64,000 bases of DNA from Cryptomeria japonica (GCF_030272615.1 NC_081414.1:237260233-237324232), one strand, 5' to 3'. Positions 26,894 through 38,154 are shown, counted from the first letter of the stretch. Program-made: numbers and translations. The notes: generated by a model from the sequence alone, not told the origin.

Positions 26894-29800
26894 ATGGCTT
26901 CTCTCACCAATCTGATGCTAGAAGGCAGTCAACGCTTTAATGGTCATAACTACAACATCTGGAAGCAGCGTATGTTGACCATTTTTGAATATAGGCGTCT
27001 TGACCAGCTTGTTTTGGGCAAAGAACTCAATCCTCGTACACCTGGTGCAGATCAAGATAAGTTTGATGAACGCAATCGGGAGGCAGTCATGCTTCTCAAA
27101 CTCTCAGTAACTGATGATCAGTTACCGCAGATTCCTTCCGGCAAGACAGCTTCTGACATCTGGAAGCATCTGAAGGAATTGCATGAGACATCCGATAAGA
27201 GCCGAGCATTCTTTCTGAAGAATCAGTTGTTCTCCATTATGATGGACGAACGTATGTCCTTACAGGAGCACCTCATGAGGATTAAGGACATTCGAGATCA
27301 ACTCGAAGCTATTGGTCGGACTATGGAGGAAGAAGACATGGTTGTAATCACTTTGAAAAGTCTTCCGAAATCGTATGAACACTTCATTGAAACCCTCAAT
27401 ATTACTTCCACTAATGTTGATCTGAAGTTTTCAGAACTGTGCACCAAACTTCTACAGCAGGATCGCTGGAAACAGCAATTTGGTAGTAGTACTACATCAG
27501 CCTCCTCGGAAAATGCCTTCACAGCTCAATCCTTTCCGAAGGATAAAGGCAAATTTCAGTCCTCTCAGTCTTCTCAGCAGAAAGGCTCTTCTCAGGATGG
27601 AGCTAAGAAGAAAAATGTGCAGTGCAATTACTGTCACAAGTACGGCCATATGAAGAAAGATTGCCGTCAGAGGCTCGCTTCTGAACAAAAGAAGCAGGGA
27701 GGGTCACACCAGAAGGCGCATGTTGCAGAACATTCCGAGCAGAAGGAGTCCGCCTTTTATGCTTTTATGGCTAAGAGGTCTTCAGATCATGCCAGGTCTT
27801 CTGCTTGGTACATCGATTCTGGTGCATCACGTCACTTTTCTCATCGGCGTGACTGGTTTACAGACTTCTCACCTTTCAGTGATTCCGTTGTATTTGGCGG
27901 AGGTGAGGAGTATACAGCTGTTGGCAGAGGCACTGTTCAGATACAGTCTGGTGGCAGGACTCTCCTTTTTCTGAATGTGTATTATGTTCCTGGAATGGAA
28001 CTTAATCTGCTCTTTGTCAGCCAGATTATGAGGAATTCTCCTCAACTAGATGTGGTGTTCAGTGCTCACAAGTGCTCCATCATTGATCGGGAGACTCGTC
28101 TTACTGTTGCTGTTGGTCTAGAGGATCATGGCCTATATAGGCTCCTTGACACTGGTGATTCTCCTGAAGTGGCTCTGGCAGCTCGTGTTTCTCCTCTTAG
28201 CACTTTGTGGCATCAGAGATATGGACATCTCAACATTCAGTATCTCTCTCAGCTGTCTCGGGAGGGACTTGTTTCAGGGTTACCTGATATTCAGACTCAG
28301 CATCTTGGAGTATGCGGCGCCTGTCAAGCTGGCAAACAGCATCGGACTTCATTCCCACATGGAAAGTCTTGGTGCGCATCTAAGGTACTTCAATTACTTC
28401 ATGCTGATATTTGTGGTCCTATGAATACATCTTCTGTTACTGGTTGCAAATATTTTTTGCTTATTGTAGATGATTTTAGTAGAAAGATGTGGGTGTACTT
28501 TCTTAAACATAAATCAGATGTATTTAGTATCTTTCAGAAGTTTAAGTCCTTTGTTGAAAAAGAGTCTGGACAAAGTATCATTACTCTTAGGACAGATAAC
28601 GGGGGGGAATTTTGTTCTTCTGCATTCTCCAACTTCTGTGATACCCATGGCATCAAACGCCAGTTGACTACACCCTACACTCCTCAGCAAAATAGTGTTG
28701 TTGAGCGTCGCAATCGTACGGTTGTTGAGATGGCTCGTTCTATGTTACAACACAGGAGTGTTCCGAATAAGTATTGGGCTGAAGCAGTATTTACTGCTGT
28801 CTACCTTCTTAACCGTTCTCCTACTCAGGCTGTTAAGGGGAAGACTCCAGAAGAGGTTTGGTCTGGTCGGAAGCCTCAGATCAGCCACCTGAAGGTTTTT
28901 GGCTCTGTTGCCTATGTTTGGATTCCAGATGCTAAGTGCTCCAAGTTGGATTCCAAAAGTCAGAAACTCATGATGACAGGATACAGTGATCACCATAAGG
29001 CCTACAGACTGATAGATATAGACACTGAACGTCTTATCTTCAGTCGTGATGTTGTATTTGATGAAGACAGAGGATTCTTTCAGTCCCCTTCTTCTGAGCA
29101 GAATTCTGAGGGTCAGCCTCACAGTGTTCTTATTCCATTAGGTTCGCCTGATGGGAGGGATGATGCAGAATCTATTTTCGATGATGCCCTACCTGAGTTC
29201 CCTCCGGAGAATAATCCTCCTCTTGCTGCTCCTGTTCCTGATCCTGAGCCTCTTCCAGCTCCTCCAGATGTTAGCACTTCTACTCTCCGACCTAAATGGT
29301 GGGCCAAAACCATTGGTGATCTCAGGGATACTGAGCTCATTGAGGGTAGAACCTCTCGTAATAAGAGCAAACAGCAGCATACAGTCAATTTTGCTCTCAT
29401 GGCTAACATACACAGTGTTTTTGAACCTCAGACATATTCAGAGGCTAAAGGTATACCTGAGTGGGAACAGGCTATGGAAGCTGAGTTCCAGAGTCTTCAG
29501 AAGAATCACACTTGGGCCCTTTCTGATCTTCCTTCAGGGAAGAAGCCCATTAGCTGCAAATGGGTGTACAAAGTAAAATACAAAGCTGATGGAACCCTAG
29601 ACAAGTATAAGGCTCGTCTTGTTGCTCGTGGGTTCTCACAGAAAGAAGGCATTGACTACGAGGAGACTTTTGCTCCTACAGCCAAAATGAGTACCATACG
29701 GCTCGTTCTTGCCTTAGCAGCCCAGTTCAGTTGGAAAGTCCATCAGATGGACGTAAAGAGTGCTTTTTTGAATGGTGACTTACAGGAAGAAGTCTACATG

Positions 29801-30814
29801 ACGCAACCCCCAGGATTCAAGGTTGCTGGTCAAGAACAGAAGGTCTGTAGACTAGTCAAAGCACTCTATGGTCTGAAACAAGCTCCTCGGGCTTGGTACA
29901 TGAAAATTGATAAGTACCTGACAGATCATGGCTTTCAGCGGAGTCCATCTGATGCAAACCTGTATATCAAGCATACTAGTAATGATATTCTGTTTGTAGT
30001 TGTCTATGTGGATGACTTAATCATTACTGGCAGTTCAGCACATTTGATCATTGGGATCAAACAGGATTTGTGCCGCACTTTTGATATGACAGATTTGGGA
30101 CTTCTACATTACTGCTTAGGAGTTGAAGTTTGGCAGACTGAGACCAGTATCTTTCTCTCTCAGTCCAAGTATGCCAGAAGTCTTGTAGACAGGTTCAGAA
30201 TGCAGGATTGCAAACCTGCCTCTACTCCTATGGAACCCGGGCTCAAACTCTCAGCTCAGTCATCCTCATCAGTTGTGGATGAATCTCTGTTCAGGCAACT
30301 AGTGGGCAGTCTCATCTATCTTACTGCTACTAGACCTGACATCAGTTTTGCAGTGAGCTACATTTCACGCTTCATGACAGCTCCCAAGGCTGATCATTGG
30401 TTAGCAGCGAAGCGTGTGCTGCGTTATGTGAGTGGCACTTTTGATTATGGACTTCTGTACACTCGGAGTTATGATCCTATACTCAGTGGTTACACAGATT
30501 CTGACTGGGCAGGTTCGGTTGATGACCGTAAGTCTACAGCAGGGTATGTGTTTAGTTTGGGATCTGGTGCTGTCACATGGACTAGTAAGAAGCAGCAGGC
30601 AGTGGCTCTCTCCTCGACGGAAGCAGAGTATCGGGGAGCAGTTAAGGCATCTTGTGAGGCGGTTTGGCTTCGGCGAATGCTTGCGGATATGCATGTCTCC
30701 CAGGCAGGTCCTACTCCCTTGTTCTGTGATAATCAGGGAGTGCTCAAACTCGCCAAAAATCCAGTCTTCCATGAAAGAACCAAGCATGTGGAAACGCATT
30801 GTCACTATATTTGA
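26894..30814 (+). CDS. Copia-1 Gag-Pol polyprotein (1,306 aa, C-terminus cut short)
   Basis: Encodes the Ty1/Copia polyprotein: capsid, protease, integrase and reverse transcriptase/RNase H. Order, from ATG at 26894: gag (LEGSQRFNGHNYNIWKQRM), zinc knuckle CNYCHKYGHMKKDC (about residue 243), protease WYIDSGASRHF (about 305), integrase zinc region HQRYGHLN...CGACQAGK (about 440-480), integrase core D-D-E (DDFSRKMW 525, TDNGGEF 567, NSVVERRN 600), RT with VYVDDL (about 1038), RNase H (DSDWAG 1202, STEAEY 1242, CDNQG 1278). The in-frame ATG upstream at 26702 is less likely; 26894 starts a typical gag. The frame stops at TGA 30812-30814 just after HCHYI, and recognisable C-terminal coding (TDIFTKPLG) continues beyond it in the same frame. 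All catalytic residues looked for are present, so the enzyme set may still work without the last 50 or so residues. The family assignment is certain; the Copia lineage is not assigned. Confidence 0.95.
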   Translation: MASLTNLMLEGSQRFNGHNYNIWKQRMLTIFEYRRLDQLVLGKELNPRTPGADQDKFDERNREAVMLLKLSVTDDQLPQIPSGKTASDIWKHLKELHETSDKSRAFFLKNQLFSIMMDERMSLQEHLMRIKDIRDQLEAIGRTMEEEDMVVITLKSLPKSYEHFIETLNITSTNVDLKFSELCTKLLQQDRWKQQFGSSTTSASSENAFTAQSFPKDKGKFQSSQSSQQKGSSQDGAKKKNVQCNYCHKYGHMKKDCRQRLASEQKKQGGSHQKAHVAEHSEQKESAFYAFMAKRSSDHARSSAWYIDSGASRHFSHRRDWFTDFSPFSDSVVFGGGEEYTAVGRGTVQIQSGGRTLLFLNVYYVPGMELNLLFVSQIMRNSPQLDVVFSAHKCSIIDRETRLTVAVGLEDHGLYRLLDTGDSPEVALAARVSPLSTLWHQRYGHLNIQYLSQLSREGLVSGLPDIQTQHLGVCGACQAGKQHRTSFPHGKSWCASKVLQLLHADICGPMNTSSVTGCKYFLLIVDDFSRKMWVYFLKHKSDVFSIFQKFKSFVEKESGQSIITLRTDNGGEFCSSAFSNFCDTHGIKRQLTTPYTPQQNSVVERRNRTVVEMARSMLQHRSVPNKYWAEAVFTAVYLLNRSPTQAVKGKTPEEVWSGRKPQISHLKVFGSVAYVWIPDAKCSKLDSKSQKLMMTGYSDHHKAYRLIDIDTERLIFSRDVVFDEDRGFFQSPSSEQNSEGQPHSVLIPLGSPDGRDDAESIFDDALPEFPPENNPPLAAPVPDPEPLPAPPDVSTSTLRPKWWAKTIGDLRDTELIEGRTSRNKSKQQHTVNFALMANIHSVFEPQTYSEAKGIPEWEQAMEAEFQSLQKNHTWALSDLPSGKKPISCKWVYKVKYKADGTLDKYKARLVARGFSQKEGIDYEETFAPTAKMSTIRLVLALAAQFSWKVHQMDVKSAFLNGDLQEEVYMTQPPGFKVAGQEQKVCRLVKALYGLKQAPRAWYMKIDKYLTDHGFQRSPSDANLYIKHTSNDILFVVVYVDDLIITGSSAHLIIGIKQDLCRTFDMTDLGLLHYCLGVEVWQTETSIFLSQSKYARSLVDRFRMQDCKPASTPMEPGLKLSAQSSSSVVDESLFRQLVGSLIYLTATRPDISFAVSYISRFMTAPKADHWLAAKRVLRYVSGTFDYGLLYTRSYDPILSGYTDSDWAGSVDDRKSTAGYVFSLGSGAVTWTSKKQQAVALSSTEAEYRGAVKASCEAVWLRRMLADMHVSQAGPTPLFCDNQGVLKLAKNPVFHERTKHVETHCHYI

Positions 30815-30955
30815 CAGCTGGTTGAAGACGGATCCATCCAGTTGCTGTATGTTCCTACCTCGGAGCAGCCAACAGACATATTCACCAAGCCCCTTGGTCC
30901 TGATAAATTTGTAAAATTCAGGGGGACTATAGGTGTAGTTAATAGATTGAGCATT

Positions 30956-30964
30956 AAGGGAGGG
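30956..30964 (+). other. Copia-1 polypurine tract
   Basis: AAGGGAGGG immediately before the 3' LTR, the expected primer for plus-strand DNA synthesis. Confidence 0.85.
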
Positions 30965-31172
30965 TAATAGAATATTAAAATATGTTAATTTTAGTATTAA
31001 TGCTCATTCAGTGTACATTCTATTTTAGAAAGATCGTCTTCGATCTTCTCAGCAGTTTCTTTTTAGAAACTTGCTATTCTTGTAAATAACTTGTATTATT
31101 TATGAGCGTTTTGCTCATTCTGTTTATTCAATCAATTCTTTGAAATCCATTGCGTGTTTTCGCACTGTATTA
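30965..31172 (+). repeat. Copia-1 3' LTR (208 bp)
   Basis: Same 208 bases as the 5' LTR with no difference seen on reading both. Followed by the TSD CTTCT. Confidence 0.95.
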
Positions 31173-31665
31173 CTTCTCACTTCTAGTCCTTTTTGACGTC
31201 TGAGTCCTTCGGCTAGCTTTGGCTTTCTTCCTTTTTTCGGGCCTCTCAACCTCTTGCTTTGGTGCACTCGAGGTTGCCTCATCCTCCGAGGATTGAGAAT
31301 CAAGACTACCCATCATATGGTAGGTGAATTGAACTCCTTCATGAATTAGCCGCTTAATTTGTTGGTGTAGCCAATGATCGGTGTACCTTCTCGGGGCTGC
31401 AATAACTGCCTCAAAATCAGTAATTGGATCTTGAGACCAATCGATTCCTGGCAAGAGGTGCCTTACTGCCTCAAATTCCCAAACCTGTAAGCAATTTCCA
31501 GAATTTGTTACTTGATCCGGGACTCGACGGTATTCATAAAGTCGCATTTGCTGCACACTTAACTTTGAATATTCACGCCGTCGGACCTCATAGTCATCAA
31601 AACAATTCTTCCAATAGTTTTCAATTGATTCCTTTGCTCTGTAGCACCTGTCGTAGGCTCTTTTT

Positions 31666-33142
31666 GCCAAACAATTGCCTAAAGATACTTTTGAATATCT
31701 CAGAGATCAGTTGGGGATTATCAATCCTCCAGAAGAGACTTAGAGATGCAAGAATGCATCAATCCGGTAAGCTTATCAGATATTTTCTTTGATTCGGGTT
31801 GATGAGATGTTGCTACTACTTAGGGGGAGTAGTCAACTGTTTGGTTCAGTATTTTTGGTTTGGTATCTGTCCTTTGTCATTGATGTCAAAGCGGGAGAGA
31901 TGGTATTCATATGGGAGAGGTGGTATTCATGTGGAAATAAGTCATATCTTTGAGGGGTGGTATTCATGTGGAAATAAGTCATATCTTTGAGGGAGATTGT
32001 TGGCATTCCTCGACACTTGGATGTTTTTCACATTCAATGTTGCCATCAATGCTAAAGGGAGAGATTGTTGGCAATATGCTGGATTTGGTTAAGTACTGTC
32101 ATTGATGTCAACACTGTATCTCGGTTGGAGGCTATCCTGGTTAGTCTTGGTGATCATCTTGGTTTTGGCTATGATTCTGATCCGGTATGATCAGATCTCT
32201 GGAATCGGTTTTGGATGCTTATTCTGGATGGCTATTTGTTTGCCATATTCTGTTGGTTCATGTTTTGGTGCTTCGGTAACTATCCCTTATATTCGCGATT
32301 GGTATTTCCCGGTTCCAGTTAGCTTTACCGGTAAGCAATATTTGGTGTTTTGGTTAGATGATTTTGGTCCGACTTATGGAATCAATTTCTATCATGCTGA
32401 AGGTGCTTGTTGATCATATTTCGAGTGTTTGGTGACTTTGCATTGGTTGGCGTGCTGTTATGGTGGTCCTATTTGGATCCAATTAGATTTTTTGTGTTAC
32501 TTCACTAAGGGTTTCTACTGGTTGGTGAAGCGTGTTGGATTTTGGTCTTAGCGGAATTTCCAGGTTTTCAGAGTGGTGTGGATTTCAATGTTGCTAGTTT
32601 TTGGTGTGGCTGAAGCAAAGATTTGATCGTATCTCCTTGCTTGTGCAATCGATCATTCTGGGTATTAATTTGTTGGAAGCGTGTTTGGAGGGCGATCCTT
32701 CTCCTACTTTGACGTCAGTTTTGGTGTGCTTTCTGATTTTTGGTTGCAAATCGATTTTCTGCTGCTGGCCGTACTATTTATGGGCTGCCTTGGGTTGTGT
32801 GTCGGTTGCTGGTGGTGTTCGCGGTGCAGGCTTGAGATTCAGGTTGCATTGCCTTTGTCATAGCTTTCATTTTCTTCCATTTTTGTGTCATTCTGAGTTG
32901 TTTTGGGTGAGTTATGAGCATAATAGTGAATTTGGTAGTGGCTGTTTTCTGCGTGTTATGTGGACAGCAGATTGTAATTTCAGTTTAGTGATTAGTGGGG
33001 TGTTATTCCTCTGTGGGTGGGTTTGAGTTTGTTAATTGTGATATGTTTGGAGATATTCAGCAATATTGGACAGCATAATCTCTCTTTCTTATGCATTGCA
33101 TCTTTAGGCTGGATAGAAGTACTATCAACCTTTTCTGGACCG
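31666..33142 (+). mobile_element. Second Copia 3' tail: pol C-terminus, polypurine tract, LTR
   Basis: 31666-31737 reads KQLPKDTFEYLRDQLGI then IINPPEET and TAG, the usual C-terminal end of a Copia RNase H region. After a spacer comes AAAGGGAGAGA and an LTR starting TGTTGGCAATATGC at 32069. The LTR-like sequence runs about 1.07 kb to the insertion of unit D at 33143. Everything upstream of the pol end is missing; the left joint is to the ORF of unit C. Related to the tail at 21297-22152. Confidence 0.65.
31919..31992 (+). repeat. 37-bp direct repeat near a polypurine tract
   Basis: GGTGGTATTCATGTGGAAAT... occurs twice back to back, followed by a GAGGGAGATTGTTGGCATTCC that resembles a second polypurine tract/LTR start about 70 bp ahead of the main one. 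Confidence 0.85.
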
Positions 33143-33960
33143 TGTTGACATTGCTAAATTCGTATTTCTATAACTCTATCAGGCCAACGCATAATAGAAT
33201 GCTGAGTATCCTATCCTCTCTTGAGATAAAGAAATCCCTAATGCTGTTTTAGTTGATCGATGGGGACGACCTCAAGGTTTCGGTTGTCAGGTCTTGACTG
33301 CAGGATAGCTCAACAGTTTGATGTGTTTTGTTGGAAACACAAAGGGGTCTTACGGTTAGATAGAATTGGTTTTGTTCGCACAGGTTCCCTAAAATCCTAC
33401 AGTTTTGATTTCATCCAATTTTGTTTTAATACGATGCTGTTCGGACTTCAACTCTGGTAAAAAAGGGGAAAAAGGAAGGGAAAAGAGGGAGAAAATGCCT
33501 AATTAATCTACCTAAAAATAACACCTTCAAGCTAATAGACAAAAATCTTGCAATAATCAAATTATATTTCTCTAGCAATTCGCACAACTACATAAAATTG
33601 ATGCAATCTCCAAAGGGGAAACAGATTTTCAAGTTTTTAAACATAAACACTGAATTTGAGAGATTCATACATTCCATGTTCAAAAAACCGAACTAAGCGT
33701 ATTAATAAGTTCAAACTAACCATGCAGAGGAACTGGCAATCAACCAATCCTTAATGGTATGAACGAAGATTTCTATCACATATCAACTTGCACATATTAT
33801 TTTGTAAAGCAAAATGCATACATAAATTTAAAGAGTGAAAAAATAGACCTTGCACTCACATGAAACAGTAACAGCTTTAATTTCCATTAACTCTGAATAT
33901 ATTTTTGTAGAGATTTTGCAACAATCCACAATTTCTTATTGAAAATAAAGGAGAAAGCAA

Positions 33961-33975
33961 CTCCTTTATATATAG
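33961..33975 (-). promoter_or_regulatory. TATA box of unit D (P2)
   Basis: Minus-strand CTATATATAAAGGAG, 832 bp before the unit end, in the conserved promoter position. Confidence 0.65.
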
Positions 33976-35172
33976 TTTCAAAATGGATGGAAGGCCAGGA
34001 TTAGATTCTACAAGTGGCCCAGATTCATCCTGTGAAACATGGCTGCCCATACCCATAAATGGAAAACAAAATATCACCACCAACCATAAAGTAACTAGTA
34101 ACTACCAACTACCAAACATAAAGCTGCTCCAAAAAGTGCACTTGCACGGAGCTCAAAAATTTACAATGACTTTGGTAGTTGGAAAGGAACTTTATGTTGA
34201 AAAAGTGCATTTAGAATTTGAAAGAAACAAATATTTTCAAGAAAGCACTTTTTCCTTCCTCGGAGTGGACTTTTTCTCCAAAAATTCATCTTCCTCATGC
34301 AAGTAACCTTTCCAGATGTCCCGGTTTGCCTCACATTCTTTCGGAACATATTCCTGAAATTTTATACAAACAGGGAACAATTCCTCATAAGAGGGAAAAG
34401 GAGGATTGCGCATTTTGAACTGCGTGCCTTCAAGATGAGAGTCCACTATCCCTAGCCGCTCGCGCCAATCCGATTGTTGATCTTCGAAGTGAAATATGTC
34501 TGTGTGCAACTTGCTGATGCACTCTATGTCCTCCACAGAGTATACAGTTTTATTGGGCTTCAACTTGGCATTCCATCGTGATACTACATCAGCATCCTCC
34601 ATCGTATTCGTCCAGCCAATGACCAATGCCTTGTGGATATTTTCACCGCATTTTCGATATGGGATAAGTCCTTGCATTCCTCTCGAATTTCCCTAACGAT
34701 GTCCGCCATGTCCATCTTCATGTTGACGATCCAATACCACTCTTTCAAAGTATTGACATTATAGGGATCTAGGATAGAATATAGTGCTGGAATCCGAGTG
34801 TGAGTCCAGAAAAGAGCCCTCATGAGTGGTTGAGCTAAGGCAACCGCTTCCTAAATTTTGGTGTACTCCCTTTGTACCTCCAACATCTTTATCCGTGTTG
34901 CTTGTATTTTAATTGTTACTTCAAACACATCATTAATAATCTTCTTTCCTTTTACTTTAATGCCCCAGATCCATTCCCTGACGGCTTTGGTAGTGTCACG
35001 CACTCCTTCAAATTCAGCTGTAGTCTTTTGTGCTAGTGCCAATGGGGGAACATGGGATTCAACGACATGTTGTAGTGGTCTCAACAGGTGATCTATGTAC
35101 CCCTCAGCTTGCTTAGCACGAGCCCGGTACATATCTCTCTCAGTGGTCATTTCGTCGAGCTGTCTGAGTATA

Positions 35173-36081
35173 TGTAATGTCCCCAATATAATTAAATAAT
35201 AAATTTAATTACTTTATTGTAAGGCCCCAAACTTAATAATAAATCTTTCGGGCCCTTTTATTAATTAGATTAGGTAAGTCTTAGTTGTACGTGTCGGCCC
35301 ATTTGTAACCCTTCGGGAAGTTTCCCGGAGCCCATATATATGGCCGAGTTAGTCTTTGTCATAGGTAGGTATGAATTTTGGTATTTTCTCTTGCTTGTGC
35401 GAATTCTAGTTGGAGTTCAGCTTGTCTGCCATTTCAAAGGTGAAATATCCTCCCTACTTGGCATCCGCAGTTCCGGTGGAAGTCCTCCTCACCCTAGTCT
35501 GCTTTTGTTCCGAGTCTGTGTAATTTGCTATGCGATCATTATCAATACAATTTCCTGTGCATGTGCGAATATTCATTATCTACACCTAAGTCTCTTGTGC
35601 CTGTGATAATAATAATTCATTCCACTACGCTATACAAACTGACTAAGTATCTGAAGGGCTCGAGGGCGGAACTTGGCGAGCATACACTCACCGTACGGCC
35701 CACTACCGTACACCTCCATCCAACTCCCACCGTACGGCCCACTACTGTACCCCCATCCAACTCCAACCGCACCTCTACACCTTCACCGTACGGTCACACC
35801 GTACTGCCATCCCTCCTCTCACCACCGTACATCCTCTGCACTGTACTGTCTCCCTCACTCCATCGTACGACATTCACACTGTACTGCCACTCCTCACACC
35901 ACCGTACAGTCTTCACTCCGTCGTACGACATTTTGCACCGTATGACCCTCTCCTCATCCCACCGTACGACCCTCTCCTCATCCCACCGTACGACCACCCC
36001 TGTCACCACTGTACAACCTATTTATCATACGGCATTTTCCCTTGCCTCGCCAGCCACACCGTATAGTCAGGGAACATTACA
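35173..36081 (+). mobile_element. S3: solo Gypsy-type LTR with perfect TSD (GTATA)
   Basis: 909 bp from TGTAATGTCCCC to CATTACA, flanked by GTATA at 35168-35172 and 36082-36086. The start matches the Gypsy-1 LTR. A TATA-like CATATATATGG lies near 35332. The 3' half (about 35690-36010) is a degenerate array of CACCGTACGGCC/CCGTACGAC words. No coding content. It interrupts the unit D ORF just before the coiled-coil part. Confidence 0.88.
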
Positions 36082-38154
36082 GTATATTCCGCACAGAATC
36101 TTTGAATTCTTCCCTCTCCTTCTCTTTGGTTGCTCGCCCTATTGAGAGGGTCGTGATGTTGTAATCAGCCAATGCAATCTAATCTGCTGGTTTGTCTGCA
36201 GGTGGGGTAGCAATATGAATCGTGCGATTCCTTTTCTCATCTTTAGTGATCTTGGAGTAAGTCTTCGGCTTTTTCTTGCCTTTGGATTTTATTTCACCTA
36301 TTCGAGAGAAGATATCCTCCAGGTTAATAAGTCGTTTGACAGCCGCTTTCCGCTGTGCACGAGCTATTAACTAGTCTTGAGGGATGGTCTGTCCAAATGT
36401 AATTGCTAGATTCCCACTCTGTTCTTTGGAGGCCTCAGTTGACTCACTGCTTATCCGTAATTGATCGGGCATAGGAGGAATGGGTGCAGGATCCAATCCT
36501 TTACTCATGACTGAGTTCTCCCCCACCTCACTGAGCAACTGCTGGGTATCCTCTAGTAATGGTTGCTCTTCAATTCTGTTAGGTTCTTGAGGTGCATCTT
36601 CTTTCTATTCTCCCTCAACTGTGGTGTCATCTTTATTGTCGCCTTCCTGCTGCAACTCATGCCTGCTCTCTTGCGTGAGTTCTTGTTTACCAATCCCTTG
36701 ATCAGGTGCAATCTCTCCCTCCTCGACCTGATTTCCAGGTCCATCCAAACCAATGATCCTCATCTCTGCTTCTTGCTCATTTTGTTTTTGAGGATCATTT
36801 GCCTCGAATGCAACAGGATCATTTTGTGAAGGTGGAGTGGGTATTTAATCAAGTTCAACCACATCATCCTCTGAACTGGGGTCCTTGGATGAGGAAGTAA
36901 CCTCTGGCCTCTTGATTGGGATCTTTTCTCTTCTTGTTCTTTTCGATGTTCGAGTTCCTCTATTGGCCCTTGCTTTCTTTCTCTTCTTTTTAGGTTTCTC
37001 AACCTCTTCATTTGGTGTGCTTGAGGTTCCTTCGTCCTCTGAAGATTGGGAATCGAGACTACCCATCCAATTGAATGTGAATTGGGTTCATTCATGGGTC
37101 AAACTCTCTATTTGATGGGATAAACAGTTATCTCTGTACCTTCTTGGACCTTCCATGACTGCTTCAAAATTTGTGATTGGGTCCTGAGTCCAATCAATGG
37201 CTAGCGGGAGGTCTTTGACTGCTTCAAATTCTCGGACTTGCAAGCAATTTCCATAGTCCGTTACTTGATCTGGGACCTGGCGGTACTCATAAAGCCACAT
37301 TTGTTGAACACTCAACCTTGAATATTCCCGCCGACGGACCTCAAAGTCATTAGAACAATTGCTCCAGTAGTCCTCTATCAATGCCTTGGCCCTGTAATGC
37401 TTGCCGTAGGCCTTCTTTCCCAATCCCTCATGGTCAAAGCATTTCCTAGGGAAATGCTCCTGTAAGCAATAGGACGCCAATTCAACAAATGATTCTTCAA
37501 CTTGCACCGAATTCTTGAAGTGTGCATCAAGAATACCCAAAATCATGGGGAAGGTGAACCCTGATAGCCTTTTGTCTCTGAGTAAGCTATTTGTTGGATG
37601 TGCCTGCCTTACTACCTCCATGAGGTTTAATTTATTTGATGGATAACGCAAGCCGGTATGGTGTTCCCTCAAAGCTTGCTATTCTGATGTAGGTGAATCT
37701 GGGAAACTGGATGAACCATGCACTGTATTTCCGAATCGGGGTGGTAGCCTGCTTTGACAGCATTATATGCAATCCTCCTTGCATTAATCTAACCAGGTGC
37801 ATTGTAAAAGCGTCATTAACATGCTCGTACTGACTAATTGCATATGCAATCTTATTCTTTTCTCTTTGGGCAATGTCATAGTAATGCCACTGAGGGTAGC
37901 AGCTGTATACTTTCACCTGATTTGGCCTGTTCCCAATCTCACCTTTCTTAATTAATCCCGACAACGGCTGGTGTCGAGAAAACATGTAGACCAAGTAGGA
38001 AGTCATGGCAAAGTACCTTTTTCCTTCAAGCTCAACGAGCTGTGTATGAATATTATCGGTGATGATATGAGCCCAGTCGAACTTAGACTTCCCAGCGAAG
38101 ACTTGCTCAGTGAAGTAGAACGTCCATTCCTCAAAGAGATTGGATTGAGGAAGT

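Larger units (their letters stand above)
25989..31172 (+). mobile_element. Copia-1: young, nearly intact Ty1/Copia element
   Basis: 5,184 bp with two 208-bp LTRs that I find identical by eye, a perfect 5-bp TSD CTTCT (25984-25988 and 31173-31177), a consensus primer site, one polyprotein frame and a polypurine tract. LTR ends are TAATA...TATTA instead of TG...CA. It inserted into the ORF of unit C. Identical LTRs imply a recent transposition. The only lesion found is a stop near the very end of the polyprotein. Confidence 0.95.
22153..31677 (-). mobile_element. Unit C: ORF-bearing TG...CA unit, minus strand, 5' truncated
   Basis: On the minus strand the terminal module ends at 22153 (CACGTCAACG, the last base changed from A). 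The TATA box is at 22975 and the ORF runs upward from 23250. It was hit by a hAT-like element (23862-24818) and by Copia-1 (25989-31172). Homology stops at about 31677, where C meets a plus-strand Copia pol tail, so the N-terminal third of the ORF and the U3-like part are missing. Plus-strand left flank is ATATG. Confidence 0.78.
23250..31677 (-). pseudogene. Unknown protein of the TG...CA units, copy C (split by two transposons)
   Basis: Minus-strand pieces 23250-23853, 24819-25988 and 31173-31677 are collinear with copy A, from about the KRAYGRRYRAKE region to the C-terminus. The copy is clearly diverged from A but keeps LAQRTTTEFEGVRDTAKA, RALFWTH, DWKDGLKHVDHHLEGMQY and the basic KRTR region. 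Stops include TGA (TGG in the family) at about 23325 and a TAG near 23697. The end (VPS, TAA at 23250) is shifted relative to A. Conservation strongest in the coiled-coil and C-terminal parts argues for past protein-level selection. Confidence 0.78.

Noticed and set aside
26254-26910. 218-codon minus-strand frame in the Copia-1 leader
   Set aside because: Antisense shadow of the leader and 5' gag region; Lys/Arg-rich only because the plus strand is T/C-rich.
35525-36145. 206-codon frame rich in Thr, Pro, His and Ser
   Set aside because: It is a translation of the CCGTACG array of solo LTR S3, not a gene.
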